DNA of 6,546 nt, taken from assembly GCA_035553355.1 (NCBI GenBank), contig DATMJW010000037.1, positions 1-6,546 on the forward strand. Direction: 5' to 3'. The notes beneath the pieces are model-generated. The model worked only from the letters and a program-made list of their open reading frames with translations, did no database searches and was not told where the DNA came from. Below are positions 1 through 4,904 of this stretch, piece after piece (the first letter of the stretch is position 1; each line of letters begins with the position of its first letter). The translations under genes and the position numbers were made by a program. Origin of the DNA: Gaiellasilicea sp035553355. GTDB lineage: Bacteria; Actinomycetota; Thermoleophilia; Gaiellales; Gaiellaceae.

Positions 1-308
1 ATCCCGGCGCTGACGGTGACCTCGCCCAGCACGGCGGCCACCGAGACGCCCGCGAGGGGGATGTTGATCGACCCGAGGGAGACGCCGCTCGCAGGATCGA
101 CGACGGACGGCACCCCGAAGCCGAGCGCCGCGACCTGGTCGTCGACGAGTGCGCCGACCGGGTCGCAGGAGGCGCTCCTCGAGGCGATGGCCGAGGCGGT
201 CGGCGTCGGCACCTCGTGCCTTCTCAGCACGGTGCCGTTCCTGTCGACCACCCCCGCCAGGATCTTCGTGCCGCCGAGGTCGACGCCGATCACGTGCTGG
301 AGGTCCAC
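1..308 (-). CDS. ROK-family sugar kinase (glucokinase-like), N-terminal part, cut by window edge
   Basis: ROK kinases phosphorylate glucose or related sugars with ATP in the cytoplasm; some members are sugar-responsive regulators. About 102 codons are visible and the C-terminus lies left of the window. The protein opens VDLQHVIGVDLGGTK, so the phosphate-binding DxGGTK motif sits at residues 10-15, followed by ILAGVVDRNG. Further on is GFGVPSVVDPASG and then SINIPLA, matching the usual GxGxPGxVD and N-x-P segments of ROK proteins. No DNA-binding helix-turn-helix precedes the kinase fold, which argues for a kinase rather than a NagC/XylR-type repressor. I chose GTG at 308; a second in-frame GTG at 293 would begin directly at VIGVDLGGTK. 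No clear Shine-Dalgarno is seen. The gene is divergent from the LCP gene. The ROK sugar-binding and zinc motifs (ExGH, CxCGxxGC) lie outside the window, so the substrate cannot be given. Confidence 0.9.
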   Translation of the reverse strand, partial: MDLQHVIGVDLGGTKILAGVVDRNGTVLRRHEVPTPTASAIASRSASCDPVGALVDDQVAALGFGVPSVVDPASGVSLGSINIPLAGVSVAAVLGEVTVSAG

Positions 309-334
309 GGCCCGCGGCTACCATACCCGGCCGC
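309..334. promoter_or_regulatory. 26-bp divergent intergenic region with a two-way -10-like element
   Basis: This is all the space between the GTG of the ROK kinase and the ATG of the LCP gene. It contains TACCATA at 319-325. Read on plus this gives the hexamer TACCAT, ending 10 nt before ATG 335. Read on minus it gives TATGGT, ending 11 nt before GTG 308. Both fit the TAnnnT pattern of actinobacterial -10 elements. Transcripts starting about 7 nt downstream would have leaders of only a few bases. No recognisable -35 box and no Shine-Dalgarno are seen on either side. The two-way promoter reading is inference from position and base composition. Confidence 0.45.
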
Positions 335-1516
335 ATGGCGCAGGGAGACAAGCCGTACAAGGTCTACCGCGGGGGACGCACGAAGGGCCGCGTCCCGGTC
401 GCCGGGCGGGGCGCGCAGGAGCAGCGGAGCCGGCGCCGCGGGCACGACGGCGACGGCGCCGGGCGCGGTCAGCGGCGGGTGCGGCGCCCGCGCTGGGGCC
501 GCCGGATCGGGCTCGCGCTCGTCCTCCTCGTCACGCTCGCCGTCGCGTGGGTCGTCGCGAGCTACTTCGCGTTCCGCAGCGGCGTCGCGGAGGCGAACGA
601 CCGGCTGCCGCCGGGTGTCGCCGCGGCCCTCGCGCCCCAGGACGGGCTGCTGATGACGAAGCCGTCGCTCGTCCTGCTCCTCGGGACGGACGCCGACCCG
701 ACGAACTCCGCCCGGCAGGACGCGAGCCGCTCCGACTCGATCCTCCTCGTCCGCACGGACCCGGCGCGGCGGCGGATGGCGTTCCTCTCGATCCCGCGCG
801 ACCTCCGCGTCGAGATCCCCGGCTTCGGCGCGAACAAGATCAACGCCGCGTTCCAGCTCGGCGGCCCCGCGCTCGCGATGCGGACGATCCGCTCGCTGAC
901 GGGGCTCCAGCCGAACCACGTCGCGCTCGTGGACTTCGACGACTTCCGCACCGTGATCGACGCGCTCGGCGGGATCACCGTCGACGTGCCGAAGCCGATC
1001 CTCTCGAATCGCTTCGACTGCCCCTACGCGACGGCGGCGCGATGCCAGCAGTGGCAGGGCTGGCGCTTCGAGCCGGGAGAGCAGGAGATGAGCGGCAAGC
1101 GCGCGCTCATCTACGCGCGCATCCGCGAGAACCGGCTCGATCCCGCGGAGAACGACCTCACGCGCGGGGAGCGGCAGCAGGCGGTCGTCCAGGCGATGGC
1201 CGACGAGATCGTGAGCCCGGGCAGCTTCGCCCGGATGCCGTTCATCGGCGACGACCTCGTGAAGCCGCTCACGACCGACCTCGGCGCCGGTGAGCTGATC
1301 CAGCTCGGGTGGGTCCGGTTCCGCGCGAACTCGTCGCGGTCGCTCCACTGCCGTCTCGGCGGAGAGGTCGCGTTCGTCGGCGGCGCGTCCGTCATCCTCA
1401 GCGACGAGCGGAACGCCGCGGCGCTCTCGATGTTCACCGGCGACTCCGCGCCGCAGCCACCGCCGCCCGGCGAGCCGCTGGCGCCGGGGTGCATCGTCGG
1501 CCGCGCGACCCAGTAG
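335..1516 (+). CDS. LytR-CpsA-Psr (LCP) family cell-wall polymer transferase
   Basis: LCP proteins sit in the cytoplasmic membrane and move lipid-linked glycopolymers onto peptidoglycan on the outer face. The 393-residue protein has an Arg-rich cytoplasmic N-terminus (residues 1-57), one membrane helix at about 58-80, a short linker, and an LCP domain from about 111 to 295. Visible family motifs are LLLGTDA (115-120), RSDSILLVR (132-140), SIPRDLRV (152-159), KINAAFQLGG (168-177), and YARIREN...DLTRGERQQ (260-282), whose arginines and aspartates bind the pyrophosphate lipid. Four cysteines follow the membrane helix (229, 237, 339, 386). Their spacing would suit two disulfides, 229-237 and 339-386, which is inference. 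The C-terminus carries a Pro-rich stretch near 374-381. ATG 335 is chosen because upstream codons in this frame would overlap the divergent kinase and look non-coding, while the sequence from MAQGDKPYKVYR onward is coherent. The gene ends with TAG nine bases before the next ATG. Its polymer substrate is unknown. Confidence 0.93.
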   Translation: MAQGDKPYKVYRGGRTKGRVPVAGRGAQEQRSRRRGHDGDGAGRGQRRVRRPRWGRRIGLALVLLVTLAVAWVVASYFAFRSGVAEANDRLPPGVAAALAPQDGLLMTKPSLVLLLGTDADPTNSARQDASRSDSILLVRTDPARRRMAFLSIPRDLRVEIPGFGANKINAAFQLGGPALAMRTIRSLTGLQPNHVALVDFDDFRTVIDALGGITVDVPKPILSNRFDCPYATAARCQQWQGWRFEPGEQEMSGKRALIYARIRENRLDPAENDLTRGERQQAVVQAMADEIVSPGSFARMPFIGDDLVKPLTTDLGAGELIQLGWVRFRANSSRSLHCRLGGEVAFVGGASVILSDERNAAALSMFTGDSAPQPPPPGEPLAPGCIVGRATQ

Positions 1517-1519
1517 GGT
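1514..1519 (+). promoter_or_regulatory. Candidate -10 element (TAGGGT) overlapping the LCP stop codon
   Basis: TAGGGT ends exactly 6 nt before the ATG at 1526, the spacing that would place the transcription start on the A of the start codon. The first three bases are the TAG stop of the LCP gene. The gap shows no Shine-Dalgarno sequence, so either translation is coupled to the gene upstream or the small membrane protein is made from its own leaderless message. No -35 box is recognised. Low to moderate confidence. Confidence 0.35.
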
Positions 1520-1525
1520 CGGCGC

Positions 1526-1780
1526 ATGTCCATCCTCGGCTGGATCCTCTTCGGGCTGCTCGCGGGGGTCGTCGCGCGGGCGCTGACGCCGGGCCGCCAG
1601 GCGATCGGCTGCTTCGGAACGCTCGCCGTCGGGGTCGTCGGGGCGCTCCTCGGCGGCTTCCTCGGCGAGGCGGTCTTCGGCGAGGAGATCGACTTCGGGT
1701 GGGACCTGAAGCCATTCCTGTTCGCCGTCGCCGGCGCGATCGTGCTGCTGCTCGCGCTGAACGCGCTGCGGCGCCGCTAG
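1526..1780 (+). CDS. GlsB/YeaQ/YmgE-family (transglycosylase-associated) small membrane protein
   Basis: An 84-residue, very hydrophobic protein with three predicted membrane helices at about residues 3-20, 27-50 and 62-81, and a basic RRR end. The opening MSILGWILFGLLAGVVAR, the central GxxGTLxVGVVGALLGG glycine pattern and the small acidic loop near 48-60 are typical of this family. The family is often induced by envelope or general stress. The name 'transglycosylase-associated' is historical and no enzymatic activity should be assumed. Family length is usually 80-90 residues, so this copy is complete. It follows the LCP gene by 9 bases and may be co-transcribed with it or read from the TAGGGT element at 1514. 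Its TAG stop lies inside the palindrome CTAG, which also ends the FmdB-family gene on the other strand. Confidence 0.88.
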   Translation: MSILGWILFGLLAGVVARALTPGRQAIGCFGTLAVGVVGALLGGFLGEAVFGEEIDFGWDLKPFLFAVAGAIVLLLALNALRRR

Positions 1781-2085
1781 TCCGCCGCGGCGGCCTTCGA
1801 CTCGCCCGAGCCGGACGACCCGCCGCTCGACGAGCCGGAGTCCGTCGACGTCGTCGAGGACGACTCGCCGCCGCTCCCGCCCTCGGCGGTGCCCTTCTTG
1901 CCGGCCCCCTTGCCGTAGTCCGTCGCGTAGAAGCCGGAGCCCTTGAAGTGCACCGCGACCGGGTAGAGGAGCTTCTCGAGGGGGGCCTTCCCGCACACCT
2001 CGCAGCCGTCGGGTGAGGGGTCCGACATACGCTGGAAGATCTCGAACGTGTGCCCGTCGGGGCAGCGGTACTCGTAGATCGGCAT
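1777..2085 (-). CDS. FmdB-family zinc ribbon protein with Ser/Gly-rich tail
   Basis: A 102-residue protein starting MPIYEYRCPDGHTFE. The first half is the FmdB/CxxC putative regulatory zinc ribbon: Cys8 and His12 in the first knuckle, CEVC (Cys28, Cys31) in the second, then LEKLLYPVAVHFKGSGFYATDYG, which is the family hallmark FKGSGFYxTDY. The common FmdB form has a CxxC pair in the first knuckle. Here the stretch is one residue shorter and a His follows, so metal binding would be C-H-C-C; I infer that zinc is still bound. Residues 60-102 form a low-complexity Ser/Gly/Thr tail ending in AAAAD, probably disordered. The biochemical role of the family is poorly defined; some members are linked to amidase or formamidase gene regulation. 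ATG 2085 is secure because the family begins MPxYEY. It diverges from the glycosyltransferase gene, with 39 bp between starts. Confidence 0.93.
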   Translation of the reverse strand: MPIYEYRCPDGHTFEIFQRMSDPSPDGCEVCGKAPLEKLLYPVAVHFKGSGFYATDYGKGAGKKGTAEGGSGGESSSTTSTDSGSSSGGSSGSGESKAAAAD

Positions 2086-2094
2086 GGCTGCACA

Positions 2095-2100
2095 AGGCTA
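2095..2100 (-). promoter_or_regulatory. Candidate -10 element (TAGCCT, minus strand) for the FmdB-family gene
   Basis: On the minus strand TAGCCT ends 9 nt before ATG 2085, within TGGTAGCCT. The same eight bases TGGTAGCC lie 7 nt before the ROK kinase GTG (minus strand, 323-316). No Shine-Dalgarno is seen before ATG 2085, so a transcript with a leader of only a few bases is plausible. The rest of the 39-bp divergent gap (2086-2124) shows no clear promoter for the plus-strand glycosyltransferase. The call rests on position and on matching TAnnnT only. Confidence 0.35.
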
Positions 2101-2124
2101 CCAGCGGGAATTCGGCGAAACGGC

Positions 2125-3750
2125 GTGAGCGAAGGCGTACGGGCGGAGCGGTTCAGGGGCGGCGAGCTCGGGCTCGCGCGCGTCCTCGAGCGGCGCTGGT
2201 TCGAGTTCGGAGTCGGCGGGATCTCCCTCGTCGCGGCGGCGTTCCTCCTCCACCAGCTGATGGCGTGGCCCCCGCACGAGGACGAGACGCTCGCGCTCTT
2301 CGTGGGGCGCCATCCACTGGGGGAGATGCTCGAGATCGTGCTGCGCGAGCGCGGCGGCGCGCCTCTCCACTTCCTCCTCGCCGCAGGGGTCGTCCGGCTC
2401 GGCCTCGGCCTCGAGGGGCTGCGTCTCGTCTCGGCGCTGCTCGCCGTCGCCGCGCTGCCGCTCGTCGCGGCGCTCTGCGTGCGGCTCGCCGGGAAGCTGC
2501 CCGCCCTCGTCGCGACCGCCGTCGTCGCACCGAGCTGGCTCCTGCTCTTCCACGGCGTCTACGGCCGGATGTACAGCCTCTTCCTCGTCACGAGCCTGCT
2601 CTCGTATCTCGCGCTCGTGGTCGCACTCGACCGCGGTGACCGGCGCGGCTGGGGGTTGTGGGCCGCCGCGATCCTCGCGACGATCGCGGCGCACCCGTAC
2701 GGCTCGCTCGTGCTCGCGTCGCAGGGCGTGTTCGTGCTCGCCGCACGTCGCGACCGGCTGCGGCAGGCGCTCGTCGCGGGCGCCGTCGTCGGGGTCTGCG
2801 CCGTGCCGTTCTGGCTCACGAACCTCGTGCTCGCGTCGCGCTTCGACGTCGGCGTCGGCGGCGGCGGCGCGAAGCTGGGCGGGCCGCTCCCGGTCGCGAG
2901 ATACCTCTGGCGGACACTCGGAGACGTGACGGCAGGCTGGTGGCCGGTGACGCTCGTCGCACTGGCGCTGCTCGCGGGCGGCGCTCTGCGGCTACGCCGC
3001 GACACGGCGGTGCTCGCGGCATGCGTGGTCGGCGTCCCCGCGACCGCCTTCGTCGCGGCGCGCCTCGGCAGCGCGACCTCGCCCGAGACGCGACACCTGA
3101 TCTTCGCGCTCCCGTTCGTCGCGCTCGCACTCGCGCTCGGGTTGCTGCGGCTCCGCCGGCTCGCCCCCGTCGCGCTCGTCGCGCTCGCCGCGACGCAGGT
3201 CGCCTGGGGGTGGCAGAAGACGCCCGCGCTCTACGAGGGCGAGCCGGAGGTGCGGCGCGAGGCGAGGGTGGACGCGTCCCGCTGGCTCGCCGCGACGAGC
3301 CGGCCCGACGACGTCCTCTTCGGCTACGAGCCGCTCTTCCTCGGCGCGTGGGAGCGGAACCCGGAGTTCCCGCTCCCGGTGCTGCCGCGCGCCGACGCTG
3401 CGCTGGCACTCTCCGTCCTCCGCGAGCTCGAGCGTCCGCTCGGCCGGGGCGTCTGGATCCTCGACTCCAGCAAGACGAACAACATCGCGCCCTCGCTCTC
3501 GATCCCCGAGCGCGCACCCGAGCCAGGGCCGGCGTTCGAGGTGCGCGCGTTCGGGCCCTTCCTCGTGATCCGCACCGCGGAGCCGACACGGACCCCGGAG
3601 CACTACCTCCTCCGCGCGGCGCAGGCGCTCCTCGTCGGGAAGGCACTCCTGATCGGCGACGCGGACGTGAACCTGCTGACGGTCGAGCGAGCCGCGCGCG
3701 AGCTCCGCGGCTACGGCGCGCCGCGCTCCCTCTCGACGACCTCGCGGTAG
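2125..3750 (+). CDS. GT39/GT-C-type polytopic membrane glycosyltransferase
   Basis: GT-C enzymes transfer a sugar from a lipid-phosphate donor to a protein, lipid or glycan on the outer face of the membrane. The 541-residue protein has a first membrane helix at about 29-46, then an acidic cluster HEDET (51-55) in the first external loop, where this fold carries its catalytic or metal-binding acidic residues. About nine or ten hydrophobic helices follow up to about residue 365. Internal landmarks are YGRMYSL (146-152), resembling the E/Y-x-RMYxL segment of PMT-like proteins, and ETRHLIFALPF from 321, resembling the RYxxxxLP segment. The last 160 or so residues are soluble-looking. I chose GTG 2125, which gives a short basic N-terminus before helix 1; an in-frame ATG at 2050 would overlap the divergent FmdB-family gene. 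No Shine-Dalgarno is evident. Donor and acceptor are unknown. The nearby LCP gene suggests envelope glycan work, which is inference only. The 3' end overlaps the convergent small gene by 40 nt. Confidence 0.85.
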   Translation: MSEGVRAERFRGGELGLARVLERRWFEFGVGGISLVAAAFLLHQLMAWPPHEDETLALFVGRHPLGEMLEIVLRERGGAPLHFLLAAGVVRLGLGLEGLRLVSALLAVAALPLVAALCVRLAGKLPALVATAVVAPSWLLLFHGVYGRMYSLFLVTSLLSYLALVVALDRGDRRGWGLWAAAILATIAAHPYGSLVLASQGVFVLAARRDRLRQALVAGAVVGVCAVPFWLTNLVLASRFDVGVGGGGAKLGGPLPVARYLWRTLGDVTAGWWPVTLVALALLAGGALRLRRDTAVLAACVVGVPATAFVAARLGSATSPETRHLIFALPFVALALALGLLRLRRLAPVALVALAATQVAWGWQKTPALYEGEPEVRREARVDASRWLAATSRPDDVLFGYEPLFLGAWERNPEFPLPVLPRADAALALSVLRELERPLGRGVWILDSSKTNNIAPSLSIPERAPEPGPAFEVRAFGPFLVIRTAEPTRTPEHYLLRAAQALLVGKALLIGDADVNLLTVERAARELRGYGAPRSLSTTSR

Positions 3751-3905
3751 CAGGGCGCCCCCTCGAAGGCGGCGAGACCCGCGGGTGTCTCGCGGCGCCG
3801 CTCCTTCGGGCGGAGACGGCGCGCGGTCGCGAGCGCCGCGGACGCGCCGACGGCGGCACCGAAGACGAAGGAGCGCGTACGCGACCTGCGGGAGTGCCCG
3901 TCCAT
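3711..3905 (-). CDS. Hypothetical 64-residue protein with one membrane helix
   Basis: I do not recognise a named family. The protein has a basic start (SRRSRTRS), a short hydrophobic Ala/Gly-rich helix at about residues 12-28 (FVFGAAVGASAALATA), a strongly basic stretch (RRLRPKERRR), and an ordered-looking tail containing GLAAFEGAPCYREVVE with one cysteine at 52. The layout resembles small anchored proteins of the YtxH-like kind, but I claim no homology. Evidence that it is real: 59 of 64 sense codons end in G or C, like its neighbours; the frame is open exactly across the space between the glycosyltransferase and the kinase; it ends in TAG like the other free-standing genes; and TACGAT lies 6 nt before its ATG. 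It overlaps the last 40 nt of the glycosyltransferase gene convergently and diverges from the PfkB gene across 17 bp. Without it, 3751-3922 would be an unexplained gap. Confidence 0.68.
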   Translation of the reverse strand: MDGHSRRSRTRSFVFGAAVGASAALATARRLRPKERRRETPAGLAAFEGAPCYREVVERERGAP

Positions 3906-3911
3906 GCCAGG

Positions 3912-3917
3912 ATCGTA
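3912..3917 (-). promoter_or_regulatory. Candidate -10 element (TACGAT, minus strand) for the 64-residue gene
   Basis: TACGAT on the minus strand ends 6 nt before ATG 3905, the spacing expected when transcription begins at the start codon. It lies in the 17-bp gap shared with the divergent PfkB-family gene, which on its own strand has no equally good TAnnnT hexamer. No Shine-Dalgarno fits in front of ATG 3905. The assignment is inferred from sequence alone. Confidence 0.4.
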
Positions 3918-3922
3918 GAGCC

Positions 3923-4717
3923 GTGATCGTCACTCTCGGAGATCTCCTGCTCGACGTGATCGTGCGCCTGGAGCAGCCGCTCGCCGACGGCGCGGACGCG
4001 AACGCCGTCACGCGGCTCGGCCCCGGCGGGCAGGCGGCGAACGTCGCGGCGTGGGTCGCGGCGCTCGGGGGCCGCGCGCGGTTCGTCGGGAAACTCGCCG
4101 ACGACGAGGCCGGAGCGACCGCGCGCCGCTCCGTCGAGCGCTACGGCGTCGAGGTCGTAGGACCGGTGGTCGCCGGTGGCCGCACCGGCACCGTCGTCTC
4201 GCTCGTCGCCGCAGACGGCGGGCGCACGATGGCGTCGGACCGCGGCGTCTCGCCCGACCTCCGCGCGGACGAGCTCGCCGACGCCTGGCTCGAGGGCTGC
4301 ACGCACCTCCACCTCCCGGGCTACTCGCTGCTCCGCTCGCCCGTCGACGGAGCTGCGCTCGCCGCAGCCGCACGCGCGCCGCGAATCAGCGTCGATCTCT
4401 CCTCCTGGAGCGCGATCCGCGACTTCGGCCCGGAAGCGTTCCGCGCGAGGCTCGAGGAGCTTGCGCCGGACGTCGTCTTCGCGAACGAGGACGAGGAGCG
4501 GATCCTCGGCGGGCCGCTGCCCGGCTGCACCTGGGTGCTGAAGCTCGGCGCGCGCGGCGCGCGCTTCGGCGAGCGGGAGCTGCCGGCGGTACCGGCGAAC
4601 GTCGTCGACACGACAGGTGCCGGCGACGCTCTCGCGGCCGGGTACCTCGTGGGCGGCCCAGAGCTCGCGCTCGAGGCCGCGGCACGCTGCGTCGCACGGC
4701 TCGGCGCGATGCCGTAG
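3923..4717 (+). CDS. PfkB-family carbohydrate kinase (ribokinase-like fold), compact form
   Basis: PfkB kinases phosphorylate sugars or nucleosides with ATP in the cytoplasm. The 264-residue protein shows both family signatures. The N-terminal one is TRLGPGGQAANVAAWVAALGG (residues 30-50), with Asp11 in the preceding LGDLLLDV strand as likely substrate contact. The C-terminal one is DTTGAGDALAAGYLVGG (229-245), in which GAGD forms the anion hole and Asp235 is the catalytic base. FANEDEERI near 188-196 matches the usual 'NxxE' segment that helps bind Mg-ATP. At 264 residues it is shorter than most family members (about 300-330); the trimmed part appears to be the C-terminus after signature 2 and some central loops. 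GTG 3923 is chosen because the protein then begins VIVTLGDLLLDV, the expected first strand; the longer upstream frame is basic and unlike a kinase. The substrate cannot be decided: ribose, fructose, 2-keto-3-deoxygluconate and pseudouridine kinases all share these motifs, and no pathway partner adjoins it. Confidence 0.9.
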   Translation: MIVTLGDLLLDVIVRLEQPLADGADANAVTRLGPGGQAANVAAWVAALGGRARFVGKLADDEAGATARRSVERYGVEVVGPVVAGGRTGTVVSLVAADGGRTMASDRGVSPDLRADELADAWLEGCTHLHLPGYSLLRSPVDGAALAAAARAPRISVDLSSWSAIRDFGPEAFRARLEELAPDVVFANEDEERILGGPLPGCTWVLKLGARGARFGERELPAVPANVVDTTGAGDALAAGYLVGGPELALEAAARCVARLGAMP

Positions 4718-4737
4718 CCGTCACGCGTCCGCGCGTC

Positions 4738-4758
4738 CGGCCGCGTCTCCGGCGGCCG
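4738..4758 (+). terminator. GC-rich hairpin 20 nt after the PfkB stop (weak terminator candidate)
   Basis: The arms CGGCCGC (4738-4744) and GCGGCCG (4752-4758) pair perfectly over 7 bp around a 7-nt loop. The position just after the kinase stop suits transcription ending, but no run of T follows, so it is not a standard intrinsic terminator. The area also has imperfect repeats of CGCGTCC/CGCGTCT at 4724, 4733, 4743 and 4758, which could produce the hairpin by chance. Confidence 0.3.
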
Positions 4759-4766
4759 CGTCCGAA

Positions 4767-4811
4767 CGTCAACGAAACGCGCGGGGACAGTCCCCGGACG
4801 CTGCGTTGACG
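4767..4811. repeat. 45-bp concentric inverted repeat (possible REP-like element)
   Basis: Two nested pairs of arms share one centre at A4789. The inner pair is CGGGGAC (4782-4788) with GTCCCCG (4790-4796). The outer pair is CGTCAACG (4767-4774) with CGTTGACG (4804-4811). The 7-nt stretches between them are equal in length, and three of the seven opposing positions can also pair. As RNA or single-stranded DNA it would form a long stem with a symmetric internal loop. It lies between the PfkB and moxR genes. No T-run follows, so it is unlikely to be a simple terminator. GGGGACxGTCCCC palindromes recur between genes in a number of GC-rich genomes as far as I recall, but copy number in this genome cannot be judged from one copy. 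Confidence 0.6.
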
Positions 4812-4821
4812 GCGAGACGCG

Positions 4822-4841
4822 GCGGAACGGGACCCGTCCGC
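4822..4841. other. Second GC-rich hairpin in the pfkB-moxR gap
   Basis: GCGG (4822-4825), bulged A4826 and ACGG (4827-4830) pair with CCGT (4834-4837) and CCGC (4838-4841) around the loop GAC. This is an 8-bp stem with one bulge, starting 11 nt after the 45-bp dyad. It could belong to a moxR leader or to the repeat unit next door. Chance is a real alternative at this GC content. Confidence 0.3.
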
Positions 4842-4872
4842 TGGAGCGCGCCACTTCTCAACCCGCTCTTAG

Positions 4873-4882
4873 GCACGCGTGC
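4873..4882. promoter_or_regulatory. Perfect 10-bp palindrome upstream of moxR (operator candidate)
   Basis: GCACGCGTGC reads the same on both strands. It sits 33 bp before the moxR start, within the least GC-rich part of the gap (about 4852-4891), where a promoter would be expected. A dimeric regulator could bind such a site. No regulator gene is nearby and no confident -10/-35 pair was found, so the role is inferred. Confidence 0.3.
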
Positions 4883-4904
4883 TTTCCTTCGGGCACCGCC
4901 GACG

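Noticed and set aside
16..1293. A 425-codon plus-strand open frame overlapping the ROK and LCP genes
   Set aside because: It is out of frame with both, with a translation dominated by Arg, Ala, Pro and Gly. The LCP frame carries all family motifs.
290..2095. A 601-codon open frame on the minus strand covering the LCP and GlsB-type genes
   Set aside because: It is antisense to two clearly recognised genes, is very rich in Arg, Asp, Glu and Ala, shows no motif, and is the expected by-product of GC-rich codon bias on the opposite strand.
3785..3922. An N-terminal extension of the PfkB kinase upstream of GTG 3923
   Set aside because: The added 46 residues are Arg-rich with no kinase feature and would overlap the better supported minus-strand 64-residue gene.
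2816..4312. A 498-codon minus-strand open frame across the glycosyltransferase and PfkB genes
   Set aside because: It crosses several real genes and is mostly Arg/Ala/Gly low complexity. Only the 64-codon frame at 3711-3905, in a different frame, has gene-like features.
4724..4764. Imperfect CGCGTCC/CGCGTCT repeats considered as a CRISPR or tandem array
   Set aside because: The units are about 7 bp with irregular spacing of roughly 9-15 bp, far too short for CRISPR, and are explained by local G/C sequence simplicity.
4806..4811. TTGACG in the right arm of the dyad as a -35 box for moxR
   Set aside because: No -10-like hexamer lies 16-18 bp downstream (about 4828-4835 is GGGACCCG-type sequence), so a sigma-70-type promoter here is not supported.
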